Source: Cytidiella melzeri (lineage: Eukaryota > Basidiomycota > Agaricomycetes > Polyporales > Irpicaceae). Taken from it: DNA of 64,000 bases. The stretch lies in NCBI GenBank assembly GCA_022592445.1, contig JABYQR010000213.1, positions 16,032 through 80,031 on the forward strand. Reading direction: 5' to 3'. Position numbers and translations under genes: made by a program. The stretch's first letter is position 1. Each line of letters begins with the position of its first letter. The notes beneath the pieces are model-generated. The model was given only the letters and a program-made list of their open reading frames with translations, made no database searches and was not told where the DNA came from. Of the stretch, positions 43,019-54,018 are shown piece by piece.

Positions 43019-45180
43019 CTAGTATGATGCATAAGACCTGTGCCTACGGCTCCGAGCTTTACGCGATAGTTGAGGAGTTCTGTTGGAACGCCTTGGACCA
43101 GTAGGGTCAGGCTCGTCGATTTCCATTGGTTCTATGTGAGGGTTGTCCTCAAGTTCAAGTTGTTTTTCAGTAGTAAGTTTTTCGACATTTGGTTCTTTCT
43201 CCCCTTCAATTTGTATCGTAGAGTCAACAAATTGCAAGTTACGTTCAACTCCGACACGTTGTCCGAAGTAAACGTAGTGACCTTTAGAGTGTTCAGCGAA
43301 GCCTATCCAGACTCCCCTTTTACCCTTAGATGCTAGTTTATTTGTGCAATATTCATCGTATACGATGCACGGCTGACCGAAGACTTGAAGTCCATCAAGG
43401 TTAGCATCTGTGCCATATCGCTTAAAGTAAGGAGTTTTGTAGTTAAGTATAGTACGAGGAGAACGATTGTACACATACATCGCGTATAATGCAGCGTACC
43501 ACCATAGTCGATTTGGTAAAGATGCAGTATGCAGGTTTACTCGAATCAAGTTCATAATAGTTTGATGTACACGCTCAGCAACACCGTTTTGCTGAGGAGT
43601 ATCATGTACAGTAAGACGTAGTATAGTTCCTTGAGTTTTCAAGTAAGCAGTCATAGCTTTACTGGTAAAGACACCGTCGTTATCGGCTTGAAGTATCATG
43701 ACACGAATACCATATTGCGTCAAAAGTTCAGTAGAGAAAATGACCCATTGAGTATAGGCGTCATCTCTAGTAACTAGTGGTGCAAGTACTAACCATCTAG
43801 TAGCATCGTCGACAATAGTCAACCAGTATTTATGTTTACCAGTAATCGACGCTGTGGGTAGAGGCCCAAAGATGTCGATATGCAAGTGATCTCCGAAAGC
43901 TTCAGCTAACGATGAAGAACGGAGTTTAGGTACGGTATTGCGATGGATATTGTTAAGTAAACAATCCTCGCACGGAGTTTCAGTATGGTCAGTTATATGA
44001 TCAGTAATAATTGACGAAGTTTGAAGTAGTTTCTTGATCATGAAGTAACTGAGATGACCGAGTTTTTTATGTAGTTCAAGTAGAGTAATGCCAGTTCTAT
44101 GCACGCTTGCTAAAGAAGTCACTCGAGTTGATGATAGCGTGTATAAATCATTTGATTTTCTAACTACAGCCACACAAGTCGAGTTTGAGTCGTATATAGT
44201 ACAAAGATTGTAATAGAAAGTAAAACAATAATCAGAGTCCAGTTTTCCAACGCTGATTAAAGTAAAAGGTAGAGTTGAGTTGAAGTAGACGTTCTTTAGC
44301 AAGAGTTCAGTAAGCTTACCACTTTCCTGTTCCACCTCGAGTACCATGTCACCAGCGAGTTTCAAAACTAGCTGTTCTGAGTTGGCAACAGTCAGTACGA
44401 TAGTTGGTACGGAGTGGACATTGAAAAGTAAGTCTCGATACGGCGTACAGTGTATAGTCGCGCCAGTATCAAGAATATGTATCGACTCGTCTGTTGATGA
44501 AGTCGCATACAGCGGAAGTAGAGTAGGAAAAGTAGTAGTAAGCGAAGTACTTACGTGCATAGTGACGTCGGACTCAGAGAGAGCCGACACCCACGCACTC
44601 TGGTTGCGACGAGGAGTAGTTGTCAACGGACCAGCAACAGCGGGAGTAGTGACGACAGCGGCGGCAGTGGCAGCTTTGCCCTTGGCACCAGCAGCGACGG
44701 ACTTCCAGGTAATTCCCTTCCTCTTCATCGCTTCCTTGGACTTCTCTGTCCAGGGCGAAGGGCAAGTAGGCGTCGTGTGGCCTGTCTCGTTACAGTTGTA
44801 ACACTTCATCTTCGAAGTGTCACGGACGGACTTCTCCTTAGAGTAAGGAGCGGCGGCCGCACGAGCGGAGGAAGTGGCTTTCGCCGGACGTTCGACACGT
44901 TTGTCGACTGCTGGCGACGCGGCGGATGAACCACCAGCGGGCCTATCGCGAGGAACGAGGGTTGACGAACCCTTAGGCCGAGAGCGGTCAAGTGGATGAG
45001 CGAGTCGCCAGCTATGGAAGTCACGGAGAAGCTCGACACTCAGTGAGATGGGGTTGTAGTCGTACTTCTCGCCCGCAGGAGTACGGGAACACACACCAGC
45101 CTTGTAGCTAGCGCGATGATACGCCCGGAAATCGGCTAGGCGCGGAGACCCAGCAGCAGCCTGCCATTTGCGTGGCCCGC
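43019..45180 (-). pseudogene. Copia-A protease and integrase (pol 5' part)
   Basis: A 691-codon open frame (45094-43019) that continues open upstream to about 45180 (KWQAAAGSPRLADFRAYHRASYKAG). Contains a zinc knuckle CYNCNETGHTTPTC, protease HILDTGATIHCTPY, the integrase zinc finger (ELHKKLGHLSYF, CEDCLLNN), HIDIFGPLPTA, ILQADNDGVFTS (second Asp), TPQQNGVAERVHQ (Glu), GQPCIVYDEY and GVWIGFAEHSKGHYVYF. The C-terminus (QLSRKARSRRHRSYASY) runs into the foldback repeat. This domain is surprisingly free of stops compared with the rest of Copia-A. Confidence 0.88.
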
Positions 45181-46554
45181 GTCATCCTGAGCGGCAAGTC
45201 CCTCCACTTTCCCAGCGTCACGGGCACTCGCTCTCGCGTTTGGGTTTAGGACATAGAAGGAAAGGTTTAGGAGAGGGTCTTTAGGGGATATAAAAAGCTG
45301 TTGCTTGTACTGCGTAGAAGAAAATCAATCCCCACCCCAGTTTCCAGAGTTCACTTTACACTTTGCGCTCGCGTCGAGGGAGTCTCTTCGCGCCCATAGC
45401 TGTAGCTTCTTCTGCATTGTCTCACTGCGACTTCTTCCACGTTTATGTCCGCTGCGTCCACCAACGACAACCCGCCTCGAGTCTGCCGTTACTGTCCCAC
45501 TGTTCTCCACCTACCCGACGGTCGCTGCCCTTACCGCCCGCGCACGCGCGAGGTTCTACGCTGTTACCCCATCATCCCCGCGCCCACGCCGCCGCCAGAA
45601 CCCTCAGCAGTGCCTACGGTCTCCTCTGAGAGATCTACTCCTAAATCACCCTCGCCAGCGTCGTCTGCCGCCTCCGTCGCGGACTCGCTTGATAACTGCT
45701 CTTACTGCGACACTCAGAGCAATCACCCAATTCCCCTACGTTCAGGACCTTTTGTCCCGCTCGACTGTGATCGCCCGCGCGCGCCGCACCCAGATTGTTG
45801 GCTGTCCCCAGACTTTGAAGGCAAGGACCACGAGTGCGAACGAGAGCAGTTCAATCTTACCAGCTCCACCAACGTCGTCGTTGGCCACGCATTCGCCTGC
45901 AATACGCATCGCCGCTCGGGAGGTGTTGTTCTACACTACCGCCCCCGCGCGCAGTCTGTCGAGTCCAATTGACTGCAATCTCACATAGCCTTCCGCTGCG
46001 ACTTGCGCGCCATTAGTTTATCTTACTCTTACGTTTCCTTTCGGCTTCGTTATACTGTGTTCACTTTTTAACTGCGTTATTTTACTGCGTTACTGCGTTG
46101 CGTTTCACCTTCACTGCGTCGAGCTTACTGCGTTCACTTTCACTGCGCCCGCGTTTTACAGCGACTACCTCATCTTCACCAGCGACCGCGTTTTGTGTTC
46201 GAGATTCATATTGCGCCTGTGTTTATCTTCTGCGTCTCTCCGCGCGCCGTTTTCCTACAAGTCGCGACATCTCCCGCGCATTCTCTTTGAGCCGCGCTAT
46301 AACTCTTTTGCTTTCACCGCGCCAACTTGCCCTTTTACCCGCGATACACGTGGTAGTTGCCCGTCTAGCTCCCTGCGCATACACTTTATCAAAAACCTTG
46401 TCGCTCTTTTAGCACAGGTAAAACTAGGACTCTTGGACCACCTCGCATTACTTTAACACTTCCGCGCTTCCACACCTTTACACTTCTATTGCCACTTCGT
46501 GGTTGGTTGTGTTGTCTTTAAGATTGTTCTTAGTTTGAAGCGTGACTCAGTGTG
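45181..46554 (+). other. Foreign 1.4-kb insertion in Copia-A, with cysteine-rich ORF
   Basis: Separates Gag from protease in Copia-A. It has TATAAAAAG at about 45288 followed by a plus-strand ORF 45445-45972 (175 codons) with spaced Cys pairs (CRYCPTVLHLPDGRC, CSYCDTQ, CDRP, CWLSPDFEGKDHEC) that could bind zinc, though no family is recognised. Around 46070-46150 ACTGCGTT-type units are repeated. It could be an LTR or non-autonomous element, but clear ends and a target duplication were not found. Confidence 0.4.
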
Positions 46555-47595
46555 TCAGCGAGTATGCGCATAGGTGGGGGGAATGATGCCGACGAGGGCG
46601 GAGTAGAAAATGTGTTGAGGGAATTCAATCCCCTTGGAAAGAATCTTTGAGTAAAGATTGTGCATGTCATCGAGTAGTTTGTCCATTTCGTGGACAGGAC
46701 GGCGGAGGGAGAAGAGTTGGAAAATTTTGTTCGCGTCTGACATAGTAGAAGTCGGCTCGAAATGTTCGGAGAGTTTCTCCATGAGTCTGTGGGGTGCGAT
46801 CTCGTTGAGATAGTTTGCCATCACAGAGTCTGCGATGTGTCCAGCCAGAACATTGAAGACGGCCCGTTGGACCTCTTGAGGGATAGCTAGACCACCCCTG
46901 TAGCTGTAGAAGTCGACAATGGTCGACATTGCAGTATCAACGCGGAATCTCCACATCGGCCAGGTATCGGGACCTGTGAGTTTGCCAACGTCTGCGAAGG
47001 CTTTGTTGACGTCGCTAAGCGACATAGTATACTCCACATCGTGCTTTGGAGGCACGGAAAGGAGGGACAACACCGCTCACACGGAGTCAGTAGGGCCAGA
47101 TGGCGAGGGGGACGGCGCACGATGGGCTCTGGGCAGTTTGCCCCTTCGCCTTTTGTGCGCCTTGTCGTCGTCCATAGGATCGTCACTATCGTCTAACAAT
47201 GGCTTAGTGGGGTGACGAAGGGCGAAGTTGTCGCGGAGTGTGTTGAATGGAGTGCGACGGCGATCTGAGGGGGGTGCTGATACTCGACGTGATGCTGTGA
47301 TTCGGGCAGTTGGATGGTCGACGACGGCAGAGGTAGTAGGGACGTTTGGGGCGTGGTCAGAAGGTGCAGCAGAAGGTGCAGGACCTGGGGTATCAGCGCG
47401 AGAAGCGGAAGACATTGTATGTTGTTGAGGAGGAGTAGGAGTAGGAGCAGGAGGAGGAGTTGGAGTAGGAGTGAAGACAGGTGTACGTCTCCTGCGTGTG
47501 GTACGAGGGATAGTGCCTCGAAGGGAGTCGGTTTGTTTTCGTTCACGCGTAGAACGACAAGGTTGAGACTGATCAGCGGGATCAGAGCTCATCAA
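46555..47595 (-). pseudogene. Copia-A Gag
   Basis: Starts at 47595 (MMSSDPADQSQPCRSTRERK) with a long Pro/Thr/Ser-rich N-terminal region, then after a TGA at 47077-47079 continues in frame into the capsid-like domain: VNKAFADVGKLTGPDTWPMWRFRVDTA, PHRLMEKLSEHFE, ANKIFQLFSLRRPVHEMDKLLDDMH, PQHIFYSALVGIIPPTYAHT, ending at 46555 at the foreign insertion. It faces the 5' LTR at 47661-47830. Confidence 0.78.
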
Positions 47596-47645
47596 CTGGT
47601 GGAAAGTGAGTGCAGAGAGTAATATGAGTAAGGTAGTGAGCTTAT

Positions 47646-47660
47646 CCGGGGCTCATAACC
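47646..47660 (-). promoter_or_regulatory. Copia-A primer-binding site
   Basis: On the minus strand GGTTATGAGCCCCGG directly follows the 5' LTR, the same 15 bases as in Copia-B. Consistent with priming by an initiator tRNA-Met half-molecule. Confidence 0.7.
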
Positions 47661-47830
47661 TGTTAGAAGGCTATGAAAGTAGAGAAGAGTATTGAGAGAG
47701 TAAGACTGAGAGGGATCACACAGTGGGAGTTGGGGATCAAAAGTGCGTGCCGTTGCATTGATCAGAGTAAGTCTTAAATACGGTAACTACGGCGCTAGTA
47801 CGTTGAGCGTCTAAGTATTATAGTCGAACA
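47661..47830 (-). repeat. Copia-A 5' LTR
   Basis: 170 bp, TGTTAGAAGG to TCGAACA on the plus strand, diverged from 33866-34035 at about 17 positions. Confidence 0.88.
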
Positions 47831-48531
47831 CTAGTAGACAGACAAGACAAAAGTACAACAACAAACCGAGAGGAAGATTTGTTGTGAGCGACGTGGCTAA
47901 CCTTCAACTGCACACACTCCGGGATTTGTTCTCCGATATACCTCTAGTAACACCTAAACAATCTCAACTAGTCGTTTTAACGGGCCCGCCTCGTAAGCTG
48001 CAGGAGTCTGACTGGACGATGTAGAGTATAAACCTATATAAATTTGATTTTACTGCTCTGAGTTAATAACCGGGTATCAAACGTATATAACTGGGTTACT
48101 TGAGTTAATAACGTGAGATATTCCCCCAATATGGTTTACCCCCGTGTTGTATTGCGTAAAATCTGCAATCCTGGATTCCGCAAGCAAATTGCCAGGCGAA
48201 CATTTCATAACACAGAAGGTAACAAATATAACTACAAGATACATGCGTGAGCTCAATAACCAAAGTATGCGAACACCTATTGCTACAAAACCGTACACAT
48301 ACGGACAAAAAGCTATAGTAGATGGAAAATGTAACGCTATTACTCCAACAAATCTCCTAGCCCTCGGGCATTGTTCCTGCAAGCAGGAATCCGCCATAGG
48401 GGAAAACGACCAAGCGTTCGAGATTTGTCGAGTGCATGTTCTAGGGTGGAATAAATAGGAACCAAGGATACACAGGAAGTTGGGAGTTGATGATACAGCG
48501 ATGGTGATGATGGACACAGGGCGACGGATGT
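47831..48531. other. Intergenic, no gene seen
   Basis: Contains a direct-repeat-like pair GAGTTAATAAC (about 48060 and 48104). ORFs on both strands over 48080-48550 have no recognisable features and the two strands mirror each other's lengths, as chance frames do. Confidence 0.5.
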
Positions 48532-49108
48532 TCAGTTGTTGAAGCTCCATGTGACGCCCTGGAGACGTCCGACGTCCAACGAGGCGAGCTGCTGGAAGGC
48601 AGCCATCGAAAAGTCAAGGTCAAACTCTGCGCAGCCAGTGCAGCGGTCAGTGACCGTGACCGTGACCGCCCTGCCTTCGTCTGCATTCGTGGTAACTGAT
48701 TAGCAACGAAATGCCAAGTATCAAAGAGATTGTGACATACAGTGGGCAGTCAGACTCTTGCCACAAATGGGGTTTGCATTGGGGTTGCCTCCCACGTAGC
48801 CACTAAAAAGTGAGCACTGTCAAATTGGCTCATCTCATTGTGATTTGCTTCATGTACACTTACGGGAAGGAGTCGTAAAGATATTGGGAAACGGCGACAA
48901 TGTATTGATCATCAGTGTTGACAACACCGCAAGCAGTCAAGCCAGTCTCGTAGAAAGTACCTGAAATACAACACCACAGATCAGCCACCGACAATTTCCC
49001 TGAATGGCACGGGGAATACTTACCGTCACCTGAGTGTGTTCCGGGAACAGCAACCGCGAGGGTAGAGGCAGCCATAGAGGCGATGACGATGGCTTTGGCA
49101 AAGAACAT
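48532..49108 (-). CDS. Small secreted double-psi beta-barrel (RlpA/barwin-like) protein
   Basis: 135 aa from four exons (49108-49024, 48960-48864, 48802-48741, 48695-48532), all GT-AG. A classic signal peptide (MFFAKAIVIASMAASTLAVAVP) leads to secretion. The mature domain, GTFYETGLTACGVVN, DQYIVAVSQYLYDSFP, NANPICGKSLTA, VTVTVTDRCTGCAEFDLDFSMAAFQQLA and GRLQGVTW, is the single DPBB fold of RlpA-like fungal proteins, with paired Cys and DRC...DLD. Such proteins are linked to cell-wall binding, or to cysteine-protease inhibition in kiwellin/Sip-like members; substrate unknown here. It lacks a C-terminal expansin module. Intact; a host gene. Confidence 0.88.
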
Positions 49109-50964
49109 TGCAAGTCAATGAATGCTCTAGGGGGGTGATAAAGACGAGTGGATGTAAAGAAGGACAGGTGGTGAAGAGAGAAGACCGTGAGTTTAGGGAG
49201 CGGCTGGGCAGAAAAGGTGCCGGGGTGTAGTAGGGTGAAAGATACAAGAACCGTAACGACCCATACAACGGTTGCATGCCGATTTTATACGACTCTGTGC
49301 GTCTACACTCACAGGTACCAAAGCTTGAGCTGTGAGGATAGCGTTTTTGCATGAAGGTATGTGCACCTATGACGATACTAGACCCTCGAGAGGGGATGAT
49401 CGGAGGCAAATGTTCGTAAAAAGGGCACTCGTCTTCGGAAAATCCAACACAAAAAGGTGCCTTGAAAATGGAGCGTACCATGACGGTAAGGAAAGCGATT
49501 TGGGAAACGTGAATGAGCCTGGCTATCATGTTATTGTGAGCTCCGCGAAGTAGACCTTGAAAAGGGAGCCTGCCGACCGAGATCTTCATGCTCCTACATC
49601 TAATCTTGCAGAGCTCTTTGGGCGTGAACGGTCGTACAATAATGCAGTTTGCCTCCGTGGAATACTAATGTGCTTACTTTGAAAGATGGTAAAACACCGA
49701 GGCACAGCCGCCCATTAAGTCGATTCCCGAGTAAAACCGGATTTCATTTTGTCGTCGAGTGGACTGTCTGAGGGAACGGTTCGATGTGAGCCATGCAGAT
49801 GCAGCTCTAGACACGCACACCGTACCTGATCAAGCTGTCGTCGTTCCACTTGTGCAAGCCTTCGGGTTTCAAAGTCTCCCGTGGGCATCAAAGCATCAAG
49901 GTACGACATCTCGGTCTTGCGGCAAGTCTATAACCACCGCTATCACTACTCTATCATGGCCAAGGAGACGGCTTACATTTACCACCTTCGACCACGACAT
50001 CGACTGCAAATCTCTGGGGTGATTTGTCAGCCACATTGTCAGAAAGGAGCACTCTCCATTCACCTTGCGCCAACGGTCCCACATGCCTATTGAAAACGTG
50101 AGTGCGATTTCATATTCGAAACGGGGGCTCTTCATTTTATGATGACCACCACGAGTCTAGACTCTAGACTTTTGAGGGTGTGAAGCTGAAGCCGATTAAA
50201 AAAAACTGAGCCTCCATGCAAAGCAAACGGAAATAAGAACATACCCCACAATCCTCAGACTCTTCTAGAGTGTTTCTATCTGAGAGGTCAGGTGTAGGAG
50301 CATCGGCGGAGAGGGGCACCGTATTTTCACGCACGGAACACAGAGAGCTAGATTACCGAGCCCGGCGTCGGGCACTTCAAGAGACGCGCATGGCCGGAGA
50401 ATCATCAACGCCAAGAGAAAACTATAGGGACCTGGTCCCTAGAAACTACATTCCTGAGTTTCATAGCCGGATGAAATACTTTTTGCTCCTAACATCGCCG
50501 CGCAGAGAAACGGCGACCCGTTTCATCCAAGAAAATAGTTTTGCCTTGTGGAAGAAACCTACCAAAAATTCTTCCGTCGAGACCAAAGCAATGTGATCTG
50601 CGTGCAAAAGCCAACGAGTTAGGAGGCGCCGTCAGTGTGTCAGACAGTATTGGGGCACTCACTTGTAGCTTGAGTCAAGCTGAAAGAACTCAATGTGGAC
50701 GAGCTCGACGATGGGGAAAGAGCAAACTGTTGTAATTGATAAAATTGGAGGATTTCCGAGTGAACGACATGGGATTGTTTCATAAATGGCAAGTCAGTAC
50801 GAATTAGAGACGCGCAGTGGCCGGCCCGTTGTTCCCGCCCCTGTATGGGCTGTCGGGAGAGCAAGTCAGCCGTCAGGTATCAAGACAGAGAGAGACAGAG
50901 ACGACGAGCTGGAGCATACCTCTCCTCCTGCTCGCCGTCTAAGACGGAATAGCATACCCAAATT
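49109..50964. other. Intergenic region, no convincing gene
   Basis: Plus-strand ORF 50270-50596 (MFLSERSGVGASAERG) and shorter frames have no domain or splice structure I can support. A purine-rich GAGAGAGACAGAGACGACGAG run lies at about 50887-50910. The stretch probably holds the upstream region of the DPBB gene (right of 49108) and the 3' flank of the cupin gene. Confidence 0.5.
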
Positions 50965-51839
50965 TTACTCCTTCACAAACGGCAGCCACTCTTGCCAGCC
51001 TTCCTCACCTCCCCAAAGCAGCTGTAGTTCTTTTTTATCGAGATACTTGTGATCTTCCCAAGAAAATCCGGGGAACACAACCTCCGAGATGAGGCATCCT
51101 ACCTGTTCACGCATCGAAGGGTCGTTCTCTATGAACGAACCGTCAATCAATAGACACAGTATGGAGACGCAAAGCGTATTGCTAACTCGAGAGTTCCAAA
51201 TCTTCGTCGAGCAACTTTGATTTCTTCCATACGTTCGTCCCAACGAGAAGCTGCAGTTTCTCACCGACCTCGATATTCGGGCCAAGAATCTATGCCACGG
51301 ATTGAGAAACACAGTGAAGAAGCAAAAACCAATGTACACGAAACGTACCAATTTCTCAACCCTAGGCGGCTTCTCTGGATAAATCAATGTGTATTCTGCG
51401 CGACCTTGGTGGTGGACGTGCATCGTCTAAGAAGTATAGCTTAACATCAGCCGTCCAATAACATGTTATGAGCAAGTTGCACGCACAGCAGACTTGTTCA
51501 TGTGGAATAAGCCGATGCCATTGTCTACGGTCAGGAAGTAATAAATCGTGGTAGCAAGAGGCCGCATCTGGCCATCTGTGTTTGTCAGCTTCGTTCGAGA
51601 AGAGCACACAGGACAGACCTTACCAGCAAAAGGCGAAGGATTCTGCTCTTTCTGTTTGTGTGTTTGCACATAGTAGCCTAGATAAACGCGGCTCAGCAAG
51701 TTTCTTATACTGAAGGATCTAACAGATTGTGACTACCTCCCTCAGGGTGCTTCTCCAAGCTCAGGAGCTTGATCACGTCCGAGGCAGCGATTGGCGACGC
51801 AAGGTGCCTTTTAGCGTCGCTGGAGTTCGCCACAGACAT
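50965..51839 (-). CDS. Cupin_5 / DUF985 family protein
   Basis: A single-domain RmlC-like cupin of the DUF985 type; the reaction is unknown, and metal and small-ligand binding is typical of the fold. Six exons (51839-51737, 51677-51624, 51575-51487, 51426-51349, 51289-51187, 51128-50965) give 196 aa with all frames consistent. Family features in order: VIKLLSLEKHPEGGYY, RPLATTIYYFLT, FHMNKSATMHVHHQGRAEYTLI (His cluster), LGPNIEVGEKLQLLVGTNVWKKSKLL, and GCLISEVVFPGFSWEDHKYL. The start at 51839 (MSVANSSDAK) is the first good ATG; an in-frame ATG exists upstream at 51953. Intact host gene. Confidence 0.87.
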
Positions 51840-52897
51840 GAATGCTGCCAGTCCGTTGATTACGCTCGTGTGTAGGCCACAGGCTTTGCTTGTTTTGGAA
51901 AGCAATGCAAAGTCAGTGTGCAGGCGTATGAAAGGAAAAGGGTATGAGCACAACGTACCCGCCTGGCACCAAATCAGAATTGATAGGGTTCGAATGCCAC
52001 CTTATCTGGGAGACATGCTGGGGGCAGAGAGGCGCGTGAAAACAGCACTTGAGTATCATTATTAGTACCCGTTGAGAGGGATAGCCACCGAGGCTGAAGA
52101 CTTGGGCTCTGTGTAGGACGTCGTCCGAATCCTCGATAGGTGGCATCTGTGAGGAGCAGACTTACTACGAGAACTGAACATCTCCTTCCACTCCATCCGC
52201 CTTGCCATGAATCGAAATCGCGCTCAACTGTTCGTCGCCACCTCAACGCACCCAAGAATGAAAGTAGGGATAGTGAGAGCACAGACGCACCAGCAGTCAA
52301 GCGGAAGAACAGCCGTCAAGCCATCGCGGCCAGTGTACACTGAACGCCATCCAACACGGATTGTACCTCCAACACGACCTCACAGCTCCCATTGCCTCCT
52401 TCAAACAGCACACGCAATACTATTTTGTCGGAATGGGGTACTGCTCTTTTTTTTTTTTTATTATTATTATTTTAAATCCGTGGGTTTAAAGTGCGTACTA
52501 CTTTGGTACATGTACACCTAATAATATTGAAGAAAGAACGAGAAAGGGAAAAGGAAAAGAAAAGGAAAGAGCGGGAGGAACGGAACAAGCGATGGGAGCC
52601 GTAGTTGCTCGATGAAATGTGGATGAGGGGGTTATCTAGCCCTCGTCATCCCCCCTGTGAGCGACACCATTATTACGAGCTGAGCCCCTAGTCTCGAACC
52701 AGACGTTAAGGGAGAGCGCGGACGTCGCCGATGCTCCTTCCTTCTTTGGAGCGCGGAGTTCGAAAAAGACACATGAACCGCGCTCCTGAACGTCTGGTGT
52801 AATCGGTCAGTGTGGGGTACCGCTCAGTCGCACGTGCTCGAAATCAAAGACTTTTCGAGATCATCAGCGGGCGCCTGATTATCTTTATTCGCGTTTC
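51840..52897. other. Intergenic, no gene seen
   Basis: ORFs on both strands lack recognised motifs. Notable sequence: T-rich and ATTATT runs at about 52448-52473 and an AG-rich run GAAAAGGAAAAGAAAAGG at about 52546-52564. Confidence 0.5.
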
Positions 52898-52983
52898 ATG
52901 TGTAGATTAGATAACGCGACCCTTAATGAAATCCATCACGACCTCGTGTTTCGTCCTTCAAGTGTATCTTTCCCTCGCCCTTC

Positions 52984-53830
52984 ATGCCGCCCGGATTTCC
53001 TTTCCCCCCTATCTACGACCTTGATCCTGACGACAACGAACAACACGACAACGAGAATCACGGATGCAGAAGCAGACAAAATTCAAGCACGAGTTCATCG
53101 ACGCGGTGGCATGGCACGCACAAACCTCGCGTTCCAGTCGCTCGCAAATCTGGACCACGCAACAATTTCCCGTCGCCTCGTTTCCGTTATCGACTACATG
53201 GCGACGCAAGGACTGGACACCGTCTCGTTCCTACACTACCTGAGCTGGAATTTGGAGATCCCGGGGCATATGGTGTCGGAGCAGTCGACTATCCGGTGAG
53301 TAACAAGTTGTATATGCTTTCTGCTTAACTAATCAACATCAGATACGCTCGCACTGCGCTCATGCACTGCGAGCAACTTCCTGGGATACTCAAGAACTGG
53401 CACAAACCACCTCGCGGACACGAACGGGGTGTCACGACGCGAGGCACCCTCAACGCCATGAACGAGTGGGCCGTCGACAACGTCAAGGGATGACTCAACC
53501 GCGAGATGCGCGAGTTCGCGCCGCAGCTCGAATCGCCCCCCGAGGACATGTCGGAGGAATACCTCCTCGGCATCCGACTCAAGGACGACATCGAGAGGAT
53601 GAAGACCATGATGCCTACATACTGGGACATCAGGGACTCTCTCTCGTGCACACCCCTGCAGAAGAAGCGCAGGAAGACGAAGGACCACGAGCCGGTAAGT
53701 GTACATATTTTCCGCATGAATTTAGAGCTCACACGTTCCATAGCGCATCTTTATAAGCGGCAACGCGACGCGACTGGCTGCGTCACGCGTTCAGTGGCAT
53801 GAGCGCCTTGGGTTTATAGTGTAAAGGAAT
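52984..53830 (+). pseudogene. DUF6589 protein gene, second locus, N-terminal fragment
   Basis: The N-terminal region of another DUF6589-family gene. MPPGFPFPPIYDLDPDD (52984) is followed after a shift by TDAEADKIQARVHRRGG, LANLDHATISRRLVSVIDYM and HMVSEQSTIR. Then come a GTGAGT...CATCAG intron (about 53296-53342) and ARTALMHCEQLPGILKNWHKPPRG, LNREMREFAPQLESPPEDMSEEYL, MPTYWDIRD. A TGA near 53491 stands where CGA would continue the frame. Similarity ends after KKRRKTKDHEP near 53695 and an intron-like GTAAGT, so the DUF6589 core is missing. No RecQ-like gene is next to it. Confidence 0.65.
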
Positions 53831-54018
53831 AACACTTCAATGAGTTTCTATGCTACTCACTCCAACTTTACACAAAACGAATGCTATAAATTCCATCTAC
53901 CTACAGAAATGCTAAAAAAATAAAATATTGAAGGGATGGAGAGCTACAATGAGTTCCGCTCCATGTCACTGTAGGTCACAGTCCGTTACATTCGGCCTCG
54001 ACGCTCGACCTGATTACG

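Larger units (their letters stand above)
35720..43035. mobile_element. About 2-kb foldback (inverted-repeat) element, split by Copia-B
   Basis: Left arm 35720-36648 (continuing at 41978-42020 after the Copia-B insert) is the reverse complement of the right arm of about 42075-43035. The inner 780 bp (35868-36648 against 42116-42894) are nearly identical, while the outer 150 bp have clearly diverged though they still align, with paired ATGCATYA motifs at both ends. No transposase. It sits in Copia-A pol. Exact ends and target duplication could not be fixed because GGCACA occurs at both junctions. Frames crossing the arms are not genes. Confidence 0.75.
33866..47830 (-). mobile_element. Copia-A: old Ty1/Copia element with nested insertions
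   Basis: A minus-strand Ty1/Copia element. Its 170-bp LTRs (33866-34035 and 47661-47830, TGTTAGAAGG...TTGAACA) differ at roughly one base in ten. A polypurine tract GAAGGGGAG adjoins the 3' LTR (34036-34044) and a tRNA-type primer site adjoins the 5' LTR. Gene order Gag, protease, integrase, reverse transcriptase, RNase H is that of Copia. A foldback repeat (about 35720-43035) lies between integrase and reverse transcriptase, and about 1.4 kb of foreign DNA (45181-46554) lies between Gag and protease. The flanks CATAC and CTAGT do not form a 5-bp duplication. Confidence 0.82.

Noticed and set aside
47077..47622. Plus-strand ORFs over the Copia-A Gag region
   Set aside because: Shadows of the Pro/Thr/Ser-rich Gag N-terminus on the other strand.
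48077..48550. Opposed ORFs of 104 and 157 codons
   Set aside because: They overlap fully on opposite strands, have no domains and no splice structure, and the composition is that of intergenic DNA.
51960..52010. B-box-like GGTTCGAATGCC near 51985, possible tRNA or SINE
   Set aside because: No A box with the final G at the right distance, no cloverleaf stems, no T-run terminator; it lies upstream of the cupin gene in ordinary intergenic DNA.
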